Shown here: one piece after another, positions 42,546-50,665 of the stretch
How positions within the stretch are numbered: the first letter of the stretch is position 1
Layout of the letters: each line of letters opens with the position of its first letter
Assembly: GCA_020353535.1 (NCBI GenBank)
Contig: CP070696.1
Location: 2,815,796-2,879,795, forward strand
Direction: 5' to 3'
Source: Spirochaetaceae bacterium
Lineage (GTDB): Bacteria; Spirochaetota; Spirochaetia; SZUA-6; DRHE01
DNA: 64,000 nt
The notes under the pieces: generated by a model
Database searches by the model: none
Told to the model about the DNA's origin: nothing
Seen by the model: only the letters and a program-made list of their open reading frames with translations
Program-made: the position numbers and the translations under genes

Positions 42546-43928
42546 ATGAGCAATCCATACAGACTTTGGGAAATCCAGGGCCGCTCCAACACCGGCCCCT
42601 TCTGCGACGAGGATGACTTTCTGCCCAGGATCTTCGCGCCCAAGCTGCGGGAGATCGTCAAAAAGTACGAAATCAAATACGATCCCAAAACTCCGGTTCC
42701 TACGGACGACAAGATGGCCGACCGCATTTGGCAGGCCGGCTGGGAGCTGTTCCGAGAGGTGGGGCTGTACAATACCGACACCCACCGGATCATCAAGCTC
42801 TCCGACGAGGAGATAAAAGAGGCTCTGTACGCGACCTCGGACCGTTACTGGGTGGGCGCAGGCAAGGACGCGGTGCTGTGGAAGCACAGAAGTGTCGAGG
42901 ACAATGAACCTCCCTTCTGCATCTTCAGCCCCGACTGTACCTGTTCAGAGGAGCTTTTCTACTCCTACTGCCTGGCCTTCCTGAAAGAGCCCCTGCTGGA
43001 CGGATTCTGCGCGCCGATTTTAGAGGAGTCGATGGGTCAGCTGATCCGCTCGGCCAGCCCCTTCGAGATCAACGGCTCGACCGAGCACATCTACAAGATG
43101 CGTCTGGCCGCCAAGCAGGTGGGCCGGCCCGGGACCTTCTTCGTGGCCGTGGGAACTGCGGAGCACGACGCCGGCCAGATCGCTGTTTCGAATAACGAGT
43201 GGGGTGTGCGCACCTCCGACTCCCGTATCATCGGCACCCTGACCGAGTTCAAGACCGCCGATACCCTGCTCAACCGGGCGATTCATTGTGCCCAGTACGG
43301 CTGCTACTCCGGCAACCTCACCGGACCCATCTATGGCGGCTGGTGCGGCGGATCCGAGGGGGTGGCGGTCGCCCTGGTCGCCTACAGCCTCAACGGCCTG
43401 TGTATTTATGGCACCCAGTACAACCAGCACTTCCCCTTTCACCTAAACTGGGGATCCAACACCACCCGGGAGCTGCTGTGGCCGATCTCCATGGCCGGCC
43501 AGGCCATGGCCCGCAACAGTAAGCTGCTGTATACCTCAAACGGTTTCTCCAACGCCGGACCCATGACGGAGATGCTCTTCTACGAAACCGCCTGCCATGC
43601 CATGGTCTCTACCGTTACCGGCTGGCACCTGTGGGAGATGGCTTCCACCCGCAACAAGTTCCGAAACCGGGCCACGCCTCTGGAAGCCCGCCTGGGCATG
43701 GAGGTGGGACATGCGGTGGCTCGTCAGGGCATGACCCGCGGCCAGGCCAACGAGATCGCCCTCAAGCTGCTCTCCAAGTACGAAGCCAATGCGGGCGACG
43801 CACCCAAGGGTGTGGAGTACCAGGAGTGCTATGACGTGGCCAAGGCCAATCCCACCCAGGAGCATTACGACATGTACCGTAAGGTCAAGGACCAGGTGGC
43901 CAGGCTGGGGGTGGAGTTCCCGTACTAG
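42546..43928 (+). CDS. MtmB-like methylamine:corrinoid methyltransferase homologue without pyrrolysine
   Basis: Protein of 460 aa (Methanosarcina MtmB is 458). Shared blocks: GLYNTDTHRIIKLSDEEI near residue 77, VGRPG at 192-196, YGGWCGGSEG near 263, WGSNTTREL near 305 and FQECYD-type YQECYDVAK near 431. The pyrrolysine of MtmB (O202, in GRPGMGVO) falls at about Val200-Val202 here, in GRPGTFFVAVG, and no amber codon interrupts the frame. The known pyrrolysine-free MttB homologues demethylate betaines, so this protein may use a different methylated amine. It follows the corrinoid gene by 13 bp. Confidence 0.85.
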   Translation: MSNPYRLWEIQGRSNTGPFCDEDDFLPRIFAPKLREIVKKYEIKYDPKTPVPTDDKMADRIWQAGWELFREVGLYNTDTHRIIKLSDEEIKEALYATSDRYWVGAGKDAVLWKHRSVEDNEPPFCIFSPDCTCSEELFYSYCLAFLKEPLLDGFCAPILEESMGQLIRSASPFEINGSTEHIYKMRLAAKQVGRPGTFFVAVGTAEHDAGQIAVSNNEWGVRTSDSRIIGTLTEFKTADTLLNRAIHCAQYGCYSGNLTGPIYGGWCGGSEGVAVALVAYSLNGLCIYGTQYNQHFPFHLNWGSNTTRELLWPISMAGQAMARNSKLLYTSNGFSNAGPMTEMLFYETACHAMVSTVTGWHLWEMASTRNKFRNRATPLEARLGMEVGHAVARQGMTRGQANEIALKLLSKYEANAGDAPKGVEYQECYDVAKANPTQEHYDMYRKVKDQVARLGVEFPY

Positions 43929-43964
43929 GGGTAGCAAGACCAGAGTTCACGTCGATTGTTGACA

Positions 43965-44003
43965 GGCGCTGCGCTCTGTGCAGGCGCGCAGCGCTTCTTT
44001 ATT
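43965..44003 (+). terminator. Terminator-like hairpin between the two methyltransferase genes
   Basis: GCGCTGCGC (43966-43974) pairs perfectly with GCGCAGCGC (43986-43994), extended by G-U, with an 11-nt loop, followed by TTCTTTATTA. Probably a partial rho-independent terminator that lowers expression of the downstream genes. Confidence 0.6.
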
Positions 44004-44028
44004 ATGCGTGGCGAGGAGGATTGAAGGT

Positions 44029-45522
44029 TTGAGAGCAAATACGGTTCATCAGAAAACCGCAGGGCTCAACCTGATCAGCACCGACCAGTGCGAAGAGATC
44101 TACCTGGCCGCCCTGGAGGTGCTGGACCGGGTGGGGGTGAACGTCTTCGAGCCGGAGGCCCTGGAGCTGTTGGCCGCAGCCGGTGCCAGGGTGCAGGGCG
44201 AGAGGGTGCGGATCCCCGACTGGATGGTGCGGCGGGCCTTGAGCACCGCCCCCGGCCGAATCGCCATCGGCCGGCGGGGCAGCGGCCGCCGTGGTAACGG
44301 CCGCCGTGGTAACGGAGATCCCGCCGCCCCGATCGAGCGGGCCATGCTCCTGGATAGGGGACGCATCTACTTCGGCAGCGGTTCGGACACCCAGTTCACC
44401 TGCGACATCCAGACCGGCGAGCGGCGCCTGGCGACCAAGGAGGACGTGGCCACTGCAGCCCGTTTGTGCGACGCCCTGCCGAACATTGACTTCGTGATGT
44501 CCCTGGGACTGGCTGCGGATGTACCGACGGAAAACAGCTATGTCCATCAGTTCGAGGCCATGGTGCTGAACACGGCCAAACCCATCATCTACACGGCGGC
44601 GGATCTGCGGGACGTGAGGGACATCGTGTCCATGGCGGAAGCCGTGGCTGGCGGTGCGGAGGCTCTTCGGGCCAACCCGTCGCTGATTCTCTACGCCGAG
44701 CCCTCCTCACCGCTTCAGCACAGCAGTACCGCACTGCAGAAGCTTATGTTCTGCGCCGAGCAGAACCTGCCTGTACTGTACGTATCCGCGGCCATGCTCG
44801 GCGGCACCGCTCCGGTCACTATGGCCGGCGGCCTGGTGATCTGCTGCGCCGAGAGTCTCTCCGGGTTGGTGGTCCACCAGCTCAAAGCACCGGGAGCACC
44901 CTTCATCTACGGAGGATCGGCTCCGGCTATGGACGCCCGTACGGCCCTGTGCTCCTACGGTTCGCCGGAGCTGCAGATGGCCTGCTCCGCCTCCGCTGAG
45001 CTGGCCCACTACTTCAACCTGCCGGTGTTCACGACGGCTGGGTGCTCGGACAGTCAGGTGTTCGATCAGCAGGCCGGCATGGAAGCGGGCTATACCATCC
45101 TGATGCAGGCTCTGGCCGGATCGAATCTGATTCACGATCTGGGCTACATCGGTGCGGGTATGACCTCCTCCATGGAGATGCTCGTTCTCTGCGATGAGAT
45201 GGCCGCCGCTGTCAGATACCTGATTCGGGGACTGGAGGTCTCTCCGTTGACGCTGGCGGTGGACCTGATCGAGAGGGTTGGACCGGGAGGCAACTTCTTT
45301 GCCGAGGAACATACGGCCGAGCACTTTCGGGAGAGCCTCTACCTGTCGGATCTGCCCAATCGACTGGAGTTCGCCCGCTGGCAGCAGGAGGGAGAAAGAG
45401 ATTTCTACAGCCGCACCAACGATAAGGTGCGCCGGCTGCTGTCCGAGCACCAACCGCCCGAGCTGCCTGCGAGGGTCGTGGAGGCGGTGAAGGCGGTCTC
45501 TCGAGACAGAGACGAAGGCTAG
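44029..45522 (+). CDS. MttB-family corrinoid methyltransferase, no pyrrolysine
   Basis: Protein of 497 aa of the trimethylamine/betaine methyltransferase (MttB) superfamily: LEVLDRVGVNVFEPEALELL near 25, ATKEDVATAARLCDALPNIDFVMSL near 140, and GAPFIYGGSAPAMDARTALCSYGSPELQMAC near 290-320. No in-frame TAG, so no pyrrolysine; such homologues act on glycine betaine, proline betaine, carnitine and similar compounds. The start is uncertain: TTG 44029 has GGAGGA 8 nt upstream. A GRRGS-GRRGN-GRRGN stretch near residue 81-95 comes from a 15-bp tandem repeat and is unusual. The second iorA gene follows. Confidence 0.86.
   Translation: MRANTVHQKTAGLNLISTDQCEEIYLAALEVLDRVGVNVFEPEALELLAAAGARVQGERVRIPDWMVRRALSTAPGRIAIGRRGSGRRGNGRRGNGDPAAPIERAMLLDRGRIYFGSGSDTQFTCDIQTGERRLATKEDVATAARLCDALPNIDFVMSLGLAADVPTENSYVHQFEAMVLNTAKPIIYTAADLRDVRDIVSMAEAVAGGAEALRANPSLILYAEPSSPLQHSSTALQKLMFCAEQNLPVLYVSAAMLGGTAPVTMAGGLVICCAESLSGLVVHQLKAPGAPFIYGGSAPAMDARTALCSYGSPELQMACSASAELAHYFNLPVFTTAGCSDSQVFDQQAGMEAGYTILMQALAGSNLIHDLGYIGAGMTSSMEMLVLCDEMAAAVRYLIRGLEVSPLTLAVDLIERVGPGGNFFAEEHTAEHFRESLYLSDLPNRLEFARWQQEGERDFYSRTNDKVRRLLSEHQPPELPARVVEAVKAVSRDRDEG
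44269..44313 (+). repeat. 15-bp tandem repeat inside the MttB-like gene
   Basis: GGCCGCCGTGGTAAC occurs twice exactly (44284-44298, 44299-44313), preceded by a diverged copy (44269-44283). It encodes GRRGS/GRRGN/GRRGN. Confidence 0.9.
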
Positions 45523-45563
45523 AGATACGGGAGACATTGCCCGCGGAGGCAAGGTGGGGATAA

Positions 45564-47435
45564 GTGGTTAGAAAGATCGTTCTTGGTAACGCCGCAATTG
45601 CCGAAGCCGCACTGGCAAGCGGGGTGGATGTTGTTACCGGGTATCCGGGCACCCCGACCAGTGAGTTGATCCCCTGTCTTACCGAGATCGTGCTTGCGGA
45701 AAAGCTGCCCGTCTATGTGGAGTGGAGCGTCAACGAGAAGGTCGCCCTGGACGTCGCCGTGGCCGCTGCCTGGGCCGGAAAACGGGCGCTTTCGATCATG
45801 AAGATGGCCGGGTTGAACGTGGCCGCCGACACCTTAATCAACGTTGCCTACAAAGGCGTGAGCGGCGCGTTGGTTCTGTACGTGGCAGACGATCCGGGCA
45901 CTCATGCAGGCTGCACCGAGCAGGACTCCCGCTACTACGCCTTCCTGGCACAGCTTCCCCTGCTCGATGCGGCGGATCCCGCGGATGCGTATCGATTAAC
46001 CCGGCTGGCTTTCGAGATATCGGAACAGCTTGGTCTCCCCGTCCTGCTGCGTTCCACCACCAATGTCGCCCACACCATGGGAGTGATCGAGGGTGAGCCC
46101 TATCATCCGGATCAGAGCCGGAGACGGGATTTTCATTTCCAGAAGAAGATCGAGCAGTACACAACGATCGAAGCCGATCGAGGCGAACAGCATCGACAGC
46201 TGCTGGCGAAGCTCGAGTCCTTTGCCGATACAGCCCAGGAACGAGGACTCAACCGGCTGGAAAAGAAGGGCTCCAAGGGCGTGATCGCCTCCGGGGTTTC
46301 CTGGACCTACCTGCTGGAAGGGATTCGCTCATTCGACCTGAATGTAACCTCACTCAAGATCGACAATCCCCACCCCTGGCCGGAGGAAACGGTACGCCGT
46401 TTGATAGAGCATGCAGACAGCATTCTGGTGCTGGAAGAGCAGGAGCCGATCCTCGAAAGGATGCTGAAGAGGACAATGGCGGACATGAGCCGTTCGCTTC
46501 CCGTGTTGGGCAAGGAAGACGGCACCCTGCCGCGGACCGGGGAGTACGACTTCGAAATCGTGGCCGCGGCTCTGAGCAAGCTAACCGGCCGCCGATTGGG
46601 ATTCGAACCGATCGCAGGCATTGAAACCGCCGGAGGAGCGGAATTTGCCTACCTGAAGTCCCTGAGGCCCCGCCGAGCCCTGACCTTCTGCAGCGGCTGT
46701 CCGCACCGGGCCACCTACTACATCATCAACCAGGTGGTGCGGAAGCTGGGATATCGCCAGGACGAGGTGATCGTGACCGGGGATATCGGCTGTACCTCCC
46801 TGGGTACCTTCCAACCTCTGCGGACCCTTTGGACCGAGGTAACCATGGGGGCGGCCATCGGTCTGGCCCATGGTTTCAAGACCGCAGGCGCTCCGAAGCC
46901 GGTGATCGCCACTCTGGGGGATTCCACCTTCTTTCATTCGGGAATTCCGCCCCTGGTCAACGCCGTGCAGCACGGCTCTGATCTCACGGTGATCGTTCTA
47001 GATAATCACTGGACCGCCATGACCGGTTTTCAGCCCAATCCCAACACCGGACTGACCGCCCTGGGTAAGACCGCACCGGCCCTGAGCATCCCCCGAATCG
47101 TAGAAGCCCTTGGAATCCCTTGCGCCGTTATCGATCCGTTTGAGGTTCAAACATCCATCGATACGATCACGGAGATTGTTCGGCGTAGAGGCGTCAAGGT
47201 CGTGGTGTCGCAGGCGGAGTGCACCCTTCAGAAACGGCGAGGGGACGGTGTCGATACTCCCTACCGGATTCTGGAACCGACCTGCACCGATTGCGGTGCC
47301 TGCATCCGCACCTTGGCCTGTCCGGCCATCGCAGTCGCAGACGGCCTGCATCGGATTGATCCTGCTGCCTGCAGCGGCTGCGGCCTGTGCGTCTTCGTCT
47401 GTCCACACGATGCCATTGAAAGGGTGGAGGGGTAG
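45564..47435 (+). CDS. iorA: Indolepyruvate:ferredoxin oxidoreductase alpha subunit, second copy
   Basis: Protein of 623 aa from a GTG preceded by GGGGA. N-terminal GYPGTPTSELIPCL, TPP region (FCSGCPHRATY near 375; VTGDIGCTSLG; ATLGDSTFFHSG), and two C-terminal [4Fe-4S] motifs (CTDCGACIRTLACPAI; CSGCGLCVFVCPHDA). It has the compact linker, unlike the IorA at 34440. With the iorB that starts at the next base it oxidises a 2-oxo acid to acyl-CoA. Its position behind methyltransferases and an aminotransferase suggests that the demethylated amino acid is transaminated and then oxidised here. Confidence 0.93.
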   Translation: MVRKIVLGNAAIAEAALASGVDVVTGYPGTPTSELIPCLTEIVLAEKLPVYVEWSVNEKVALDVAVAAAWAGKRALSIMKMAGLNVAADTLINVAYKGVSGALVLYVADDPGTHAGCTEQDSRYYAFLAQLPLLDAADPADAYRLTRLAFEISEQLGLPVLLRSTTNVAHTMGVIEGEPYHPDQSRRRDFHFQKKIEQYTTIEADRGEQHRQLLAKLESFADTAQERGLNRLEKKGSKGVIASGVSWTYLLEGIRSFDLNVTSLKIDNPHPWPEETVRRLIEHADSILVLEEQEPILERMLKRTMADMSRSLPVLGKEDGTLPRTGEYDFEIVAAALSKLTGRRLGFEPIAGIETAGGAEFAYLKSLRPRRALTFCSGCPHRATYYIINQVVRKLGYRQDEVIVTGDIGCTSLGTFQPLRTLWTEVTMGAAIGLAHGFKTAGAPKPVIATLGDSTFFHSGIPPLVNAVQHGSDLTVIVLDNHWTAMTGFQPNPNTGLTALGKTAPALSIPRIVEALGIPCAVIDPFEVQTSIDTITEIVRRRGVKVVVSQAECTLQKRRGDGVDTPYRILEPTCTDCGACIRTLACPAIAVADGLHRIDPAACSGCGLCVFVCPHDAIERVEG

Positions 47436-48029
47436 ATGCACTACAACCTGCTGATCTGCGGAGTAGGGGGTCAGGGGATCCTCACCCTGTCGGAGATCCT
47501 CGGGCGGGCGGCGGTGGTGAATGGATTGAAAGCTATCGTGACCGTGGACCGCGGTCTGGCCCAGCGGGGCGGTTCGGTAAAAGCCCATATCCGCCTGGGG
47601 GAGGTGTACTCGCCGATGATCCCCAAATACACGGCCCACGGCCTTTTGTCGCTGGAGATCCAGGAGACATTCGGCTATGTGGATTACCTCAACGAAGACA
47701 CCACCGTGGTCGTCAGTTCGACCCGACTCAGCTCGGGGCTCAAAGCCGAAGCAGGCGGGAATCCGGACTGGGGGCGTGAGCTTCACCAGCATCGTCCTAG
47801 GAGAACGCTCGTCCTGGATTCCGAGGCGATCCTGGGCGTAGAGGGATTCCCCGGCGGGCAGAACACCTACCTGCTCGGAGTGCTCTGCGGTATGGACGTG
47901 AGGCTGGCGGAGTTCCTGCCCGCGGAGGCAATATCCACAACCATCGAGTCGCTGCTAAAGCGAAACGCGCGGGAAAATCGGAAGCTCTTCCGACGGGGCC
48001 TCGAGCAAGGGGGGAGCAATCGCGGGTGA
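47436..48029 (+). CDS. iorB: Indolepyruvate:ferredoxin oxidoreductase beta subunit, second copy
   Basis: Protein of 197 aa. LLICGVGGQGILTLSEILGRAA at the N-terminus and VDRGLAQRGGSVKAHIRLGEV near 38 are the gamma-domain motifs. It starts right after the iorA stop. With the pair at 33830-36488 the cluster encodes two complete IorAB enzymes of different origin. A new promoter follows at 48075. Confidence 0.92.
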   Translation: MHYNLLICGVGGQGILTLSEILGRAAVVNGLKAIVTVDRGLAQRGGSVKAHIRLGEVYSPMIPKYTAHGLLSLEIQETFGYVDYLNEDTTVVVSSTRLSSGLKAEAGGNPDWGRELHQHRPRRTLVLDSEAILGVEGFPGGQNTYLLGVLCGMDVRLAEFLPAEAISTTIESLLKRNARENRKLFRRGLEQGGSNRG

Positions 48030-48074
48030 GAGCTATGGCCTCGGCAGGTTTTCGATTAATGGGAATCCCCCGGT

Positions 48075-48103
48075 TTGACACCCCGGGATTTCCCTACTAT
48101 ACT
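48075..48103 (+). promoter_or_regulatory. Strong promoter of the oligopeptide-type ABC operon
   Basis: TTGACA (48075-48080), 17-bp spacer, TATACT (48098-48103). The spacer contains CCCGGG, and the region forms a hairpin (AATCCC near 48064 with GGGATT near 48085). About 65 nt of leader follow, with ACACTG/CAGTGT arms near 48112 and 48134. Confidence 0.75.
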
Positions 48104-48174
48104 GATCACCTACACTGGCCGTTGTTCCTGAGGGCAGTGTCTTCACAAGTCCAAAAGTTTCAAGGAGGTATTCA

Positions 48175-49737
48175 GTGAAAAGGACAATCATACTCCTGAT
48201 TGCGCTGTTTCTGTCGGTCGGTCTTATCTGGGCCGGCAGCGGCAAGGGAGAAGCCCCGACAGGGGAAGCCGCCAAAGAGGGAAAGTACGGCGGTATTCTG
48301 AAGAAAGCTTTCTTTGCCCCGAACAGTCTGGATCCGGCCTTCGCCTCGTCGATCACCGACGATGAGATCGCCCGCTACTGGGGGGATTTTCTGGTCTACG
48401 TCGATGAGGGCTTGTCTGCGGATCAGAGCCGCAGTCTGGCGGAGAAATGGCAGGCCAGTGCCGACGGGCTGACCTGGACCTTCAACCTCCGCAAAGGAGT
48501 CAAGTTTCACAACGGTGAAGAACTCACTTCCAAGGATGTTCAATTCACCTTCGATCGTCTCCGGGATCCCGATCTCGGGGCGGCCACGGTGGCCATCTAT
48601 GCCAGCATCGACAGTATCCAGACCCCCGACAAATACACAGTGGTTTTCAAGCTCAATCAGGTGAATCCCGATCTGCTGATCAACCTGGGGGACTACCACG
48701 CACCGATCCTGTGGAGCGGGACCAAAGACCCGAACACCCAGCAGATCGGTACCGGTGCGTTCATGGTGGACAGCTACCTGCCCGAGGACAGGATGACCTT
48801 CAAACGCAATCCCAACTACTGGCGTAAAGATGCCGAGGGCAACCAGCTGCCCTACCTCGATGGGATCGAGTTTCTGTTTCTATCCGAAGCTTCGGCACAG
48901 GTCGAAGCACTGCGGGGCGGACAGATCGACTATCTTAGCTATCTTCCTTCGGAGTACGTACCAACCCTGGAAGCAGATCCCAACATGGTCGTGTACCAGA
49001 AGGCTTCGAACACCCACTACGTGGTTCACATGCGCAGCGACCGCAAACCCTTCGGCGACGTCCGCGTACGCCAAGCCTTCCGGGCGGCCATCGACAGGAA
49101 GGCGATTCTGGAAGGAGCCTTCGAAGGTCTTGGGGTCACCGGGAGAGACACGCCCATGGGACCGGCCTACGCAGATTTCTATCTGGACGTACCCGAGCTG
49201 CCGAGGGACATCGCAAAAGCCAAGAGACTGCTGGCTGAGGCCGGTTATGCCGGCGGCCTGACCGTCACACTGACAGCACAGCAGCTTTCCCCGGTACCGG
49301 CCATAGCCACCATCGTAAAGGAGCAGCTGGCCGAGGCAGGGGTCAACGTGGAAATCCAACTCGTGCCCTCCGACGTCTACTACGGCGCGGATAATCTCTG
49401 GCTGGAGGCGGATTTTTCCATTACCGACTGGGGCTCCAGGGCCGCACCGCAGAACTACATGGCTCTGGCCTACACCTGTGACGCCAAGTGGAACGAGAGC
49501 CACTGGTGTGATCCGGAAATAGAAGAGTTGTCCGAACGGGCCGCGGTGGAGATGGATCGGGCCAAACGGGCCGAGATCTACAAGCAGATCCAGCGGATCT
49601 TCATCGAACGGGGACCTCTCCTGGTTCCCTTCTTCAGCAACAGCCTCTGGGGTGCCAACAAGAGGGTCAAAGGGATCGTGCCCTCCGGCTACCTGGGCAC
49701 CGCGGTAGATCTGAACGTCGTATATTTCGAAGATTAA
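48175..49737 (+). CDS. ABC transporter substrate-binding protein, oligopeptide/nickel type (family 5)
   Basis: Protein of 520 aa from a GTG with AGGAGGT about 6 nt upstream. Signal peptide (residues 4-22, ending IWAGSGKGEA) without a lipobox Cys. Family 5 marks: KKAFFAPNSLDPAFASS, GLTWTFNLRKGVKFHNGEELTSKDVQFTFDRL near 100-125, GTGAFMVDSYLPEDRMTFKRNPNYW near 195, and VRVRQAFRAAIDRKAIL near 298. It captures a peptide, opine or similar ligand for the transporter genes that follow, which include MmgE/PrpD, aconitase X and opine dehydrogenase-like enzymes. Confidence 0.92.
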   Translation: MKRTIILLIALFLSVGLIWAGSGKGEAPTGEAAKEGKYGGILKKAFFAPNSLDPAFASSITDDEIARYWGDFLVYVDEGLSADQSRSLAEKWQASADGLTWTFNLRKGVKFHNGEELTSKDVQFTFDRLRDPDLGAATVAIYASIDSIQTPDKYTVVFKLNQVNPDLLINLGDYHAPILWSGTKDPNTQQIGTGAFMVDSYLPEDRMTFKRNPNYWRKDAEGNQLPYLDGIEFLFLSEASAQVEALRGGQIDYLSYLPSEYVPTLEADPNMVVYQKASNTHYVVHMRSDRKPFGDVRVRQAFRAAIDRKAILEGAFEGLGVTGRDTPMGPAYADFYLDVPELPRDIAKAKRLLAEAGYAGGLTVTLTAQQLSPVPAIATIVKEQLAEAGVNVEIQLVPSDVYYGADNLWLEADFSITDWGSRAAPQNYMALAYTCDAKWNESHWCDPEIEELSERAAVEMDRAKRAEIYKQIQRIFIERGPLLVPFFSNSLWGANKRVKGIVPSGYLGTAVDLNVVYFED

Positions 49738-49754
49738 TCGAGGTTGATACCTAT

Positions 49755-49787
49755 CCCCTCCCGCTTCACTTTAGCGGGAGGGGCTTT
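49755..49787 (+). terminator. Perfect 11-bp intercistronic hairpin after the binding-protein gene
   Basis: CCCCTCCCGCT (49755-49765) with AGCGGGAGGGG (49773-49783), 7-nt loop, followed by CTTTA. It probably gives partial termination or 3'-end protection so that binding protein exceeds transporter subunits. Confidence 0.65.
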
Positions 49788-49798
49788 ACTGGAACTCT

Positions 49799-50665
49799 GT
49801 GGCAGACACTGCGACTAAAGCAGCCAGCAAAACACGGCGCCGCTGGCGCCGGCTCAGGCGTTACCCCGCCACCCTCATTGGTTTTTTCATAGTCGGATTC
49901 TTCCTGCTGATGGCCGTGATTGGGCCCGTGGTTGCCCCCTACGGCTACGCGGATCAGCAGCTGGCGGAGCGTCTCGAACCTCCCTCACGGGAGCACCTGC
50001 TCGGCACCGACAGATTCGGTCGGGACGTGTTCAGCCGCGTCCTGGTAGGCAGCCGGGATGTGTATGTGGTGGCCGGCTCGGGAACTATACTCGCCGTCCT
50101 GCTGGGATTGACCCTCGGCTTGATCGCCGGGTATTTCGGCGGCCTGGTGGATGAGATCCTCATGCGTCTGATCGACGTGCTGCTGGCCATCCCGCCTCTG
50201 CTGCTGGCCATGATCATCCTATTCACTCTGGGTCCCTCCCGGAGCAACGTCATTCTGGTGGTTGGCTTCCTCTACATCCCAATGGTTTCGAGGGTCGTGC
50301 GCAGCGTGGTACTGGATCTGAAGACCCGTCAGTTTGTGGAGGCTGCCAAGCTGCGCGGGGAGACCAGTCTGTACATCATGTTCCGGGAAATTTTGCCCAA
50401 CGTACTGCCGCCCCTGGCGGTCGAGGCATCGATGCGCTTTTCCTACGCCATCTTCCTGGTGGCATCCCTGGGATTCCTCGGCTTGGGCGTCCAGCCCCCC
50501 TCCCCGGATTGGGGCCTGATGGTAGGAGAGGCCCGCAACTACTTCAGTCAGGCTCAGTGGGCACTGCTGGCACCGGCCGCTGCGGTTGCCATTCTGGTGG
50601 TCGGAGTCGGTTTCATGAGCGACGGTCTGCGCCGCATGCTTCTTCCCGGAGGAGTGAGTCGATGA
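49799..50665 (+). CDS. ABC transporter permease, DppC type
   Basis: Protein of 288 aa from a GTG. A basic N-terminus precedes TM1; HLLGTDRFGRDVFSRVLVGSR near residues 62-82 is the DppC/OppC signature, and the EAA loop is FVEAAKLRGETSLYIMFREILPN near 180-202. Five to six membrane spans. It follows the hairpin and overlaps the ATPase start by ATGA. With the DppB-type subunit at 52793 it forms the membrane channel. Confidence 0.92.
   Translation: MADTATKAASKTRRRWRRLRRYPATLIGFFIVGFFLLMAVIGPVVAPYGYADQQLAERLEPPSREHLLGTDRFGRDVFSRVLVGSRDVYVVAGSGTILAVLLGLTLGLIAGYFGGLVDEILMRLIDVLLAIPPLLLAMIILFTLGPSRSNVILVVGFLYIPMVSRVVRSVVLDLKTRQFVEAAKLRGETSLYIMFREILPNVLPPLAVEASMRFSYAIFLVASLGFLGLGVQPPSPDWGLMVGEARNYFSQAQWALLAPAAAVAILVVGVGFMSDGLRRMLLPGGVSR

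Noticed and set aside
42546..43928. Possible in-frame amber codon (pyrrolysine) in the MtmB-like gene
   Set aside because: The frame is open with ordinary residues at the expected position, so no pyrrolysine is needed.
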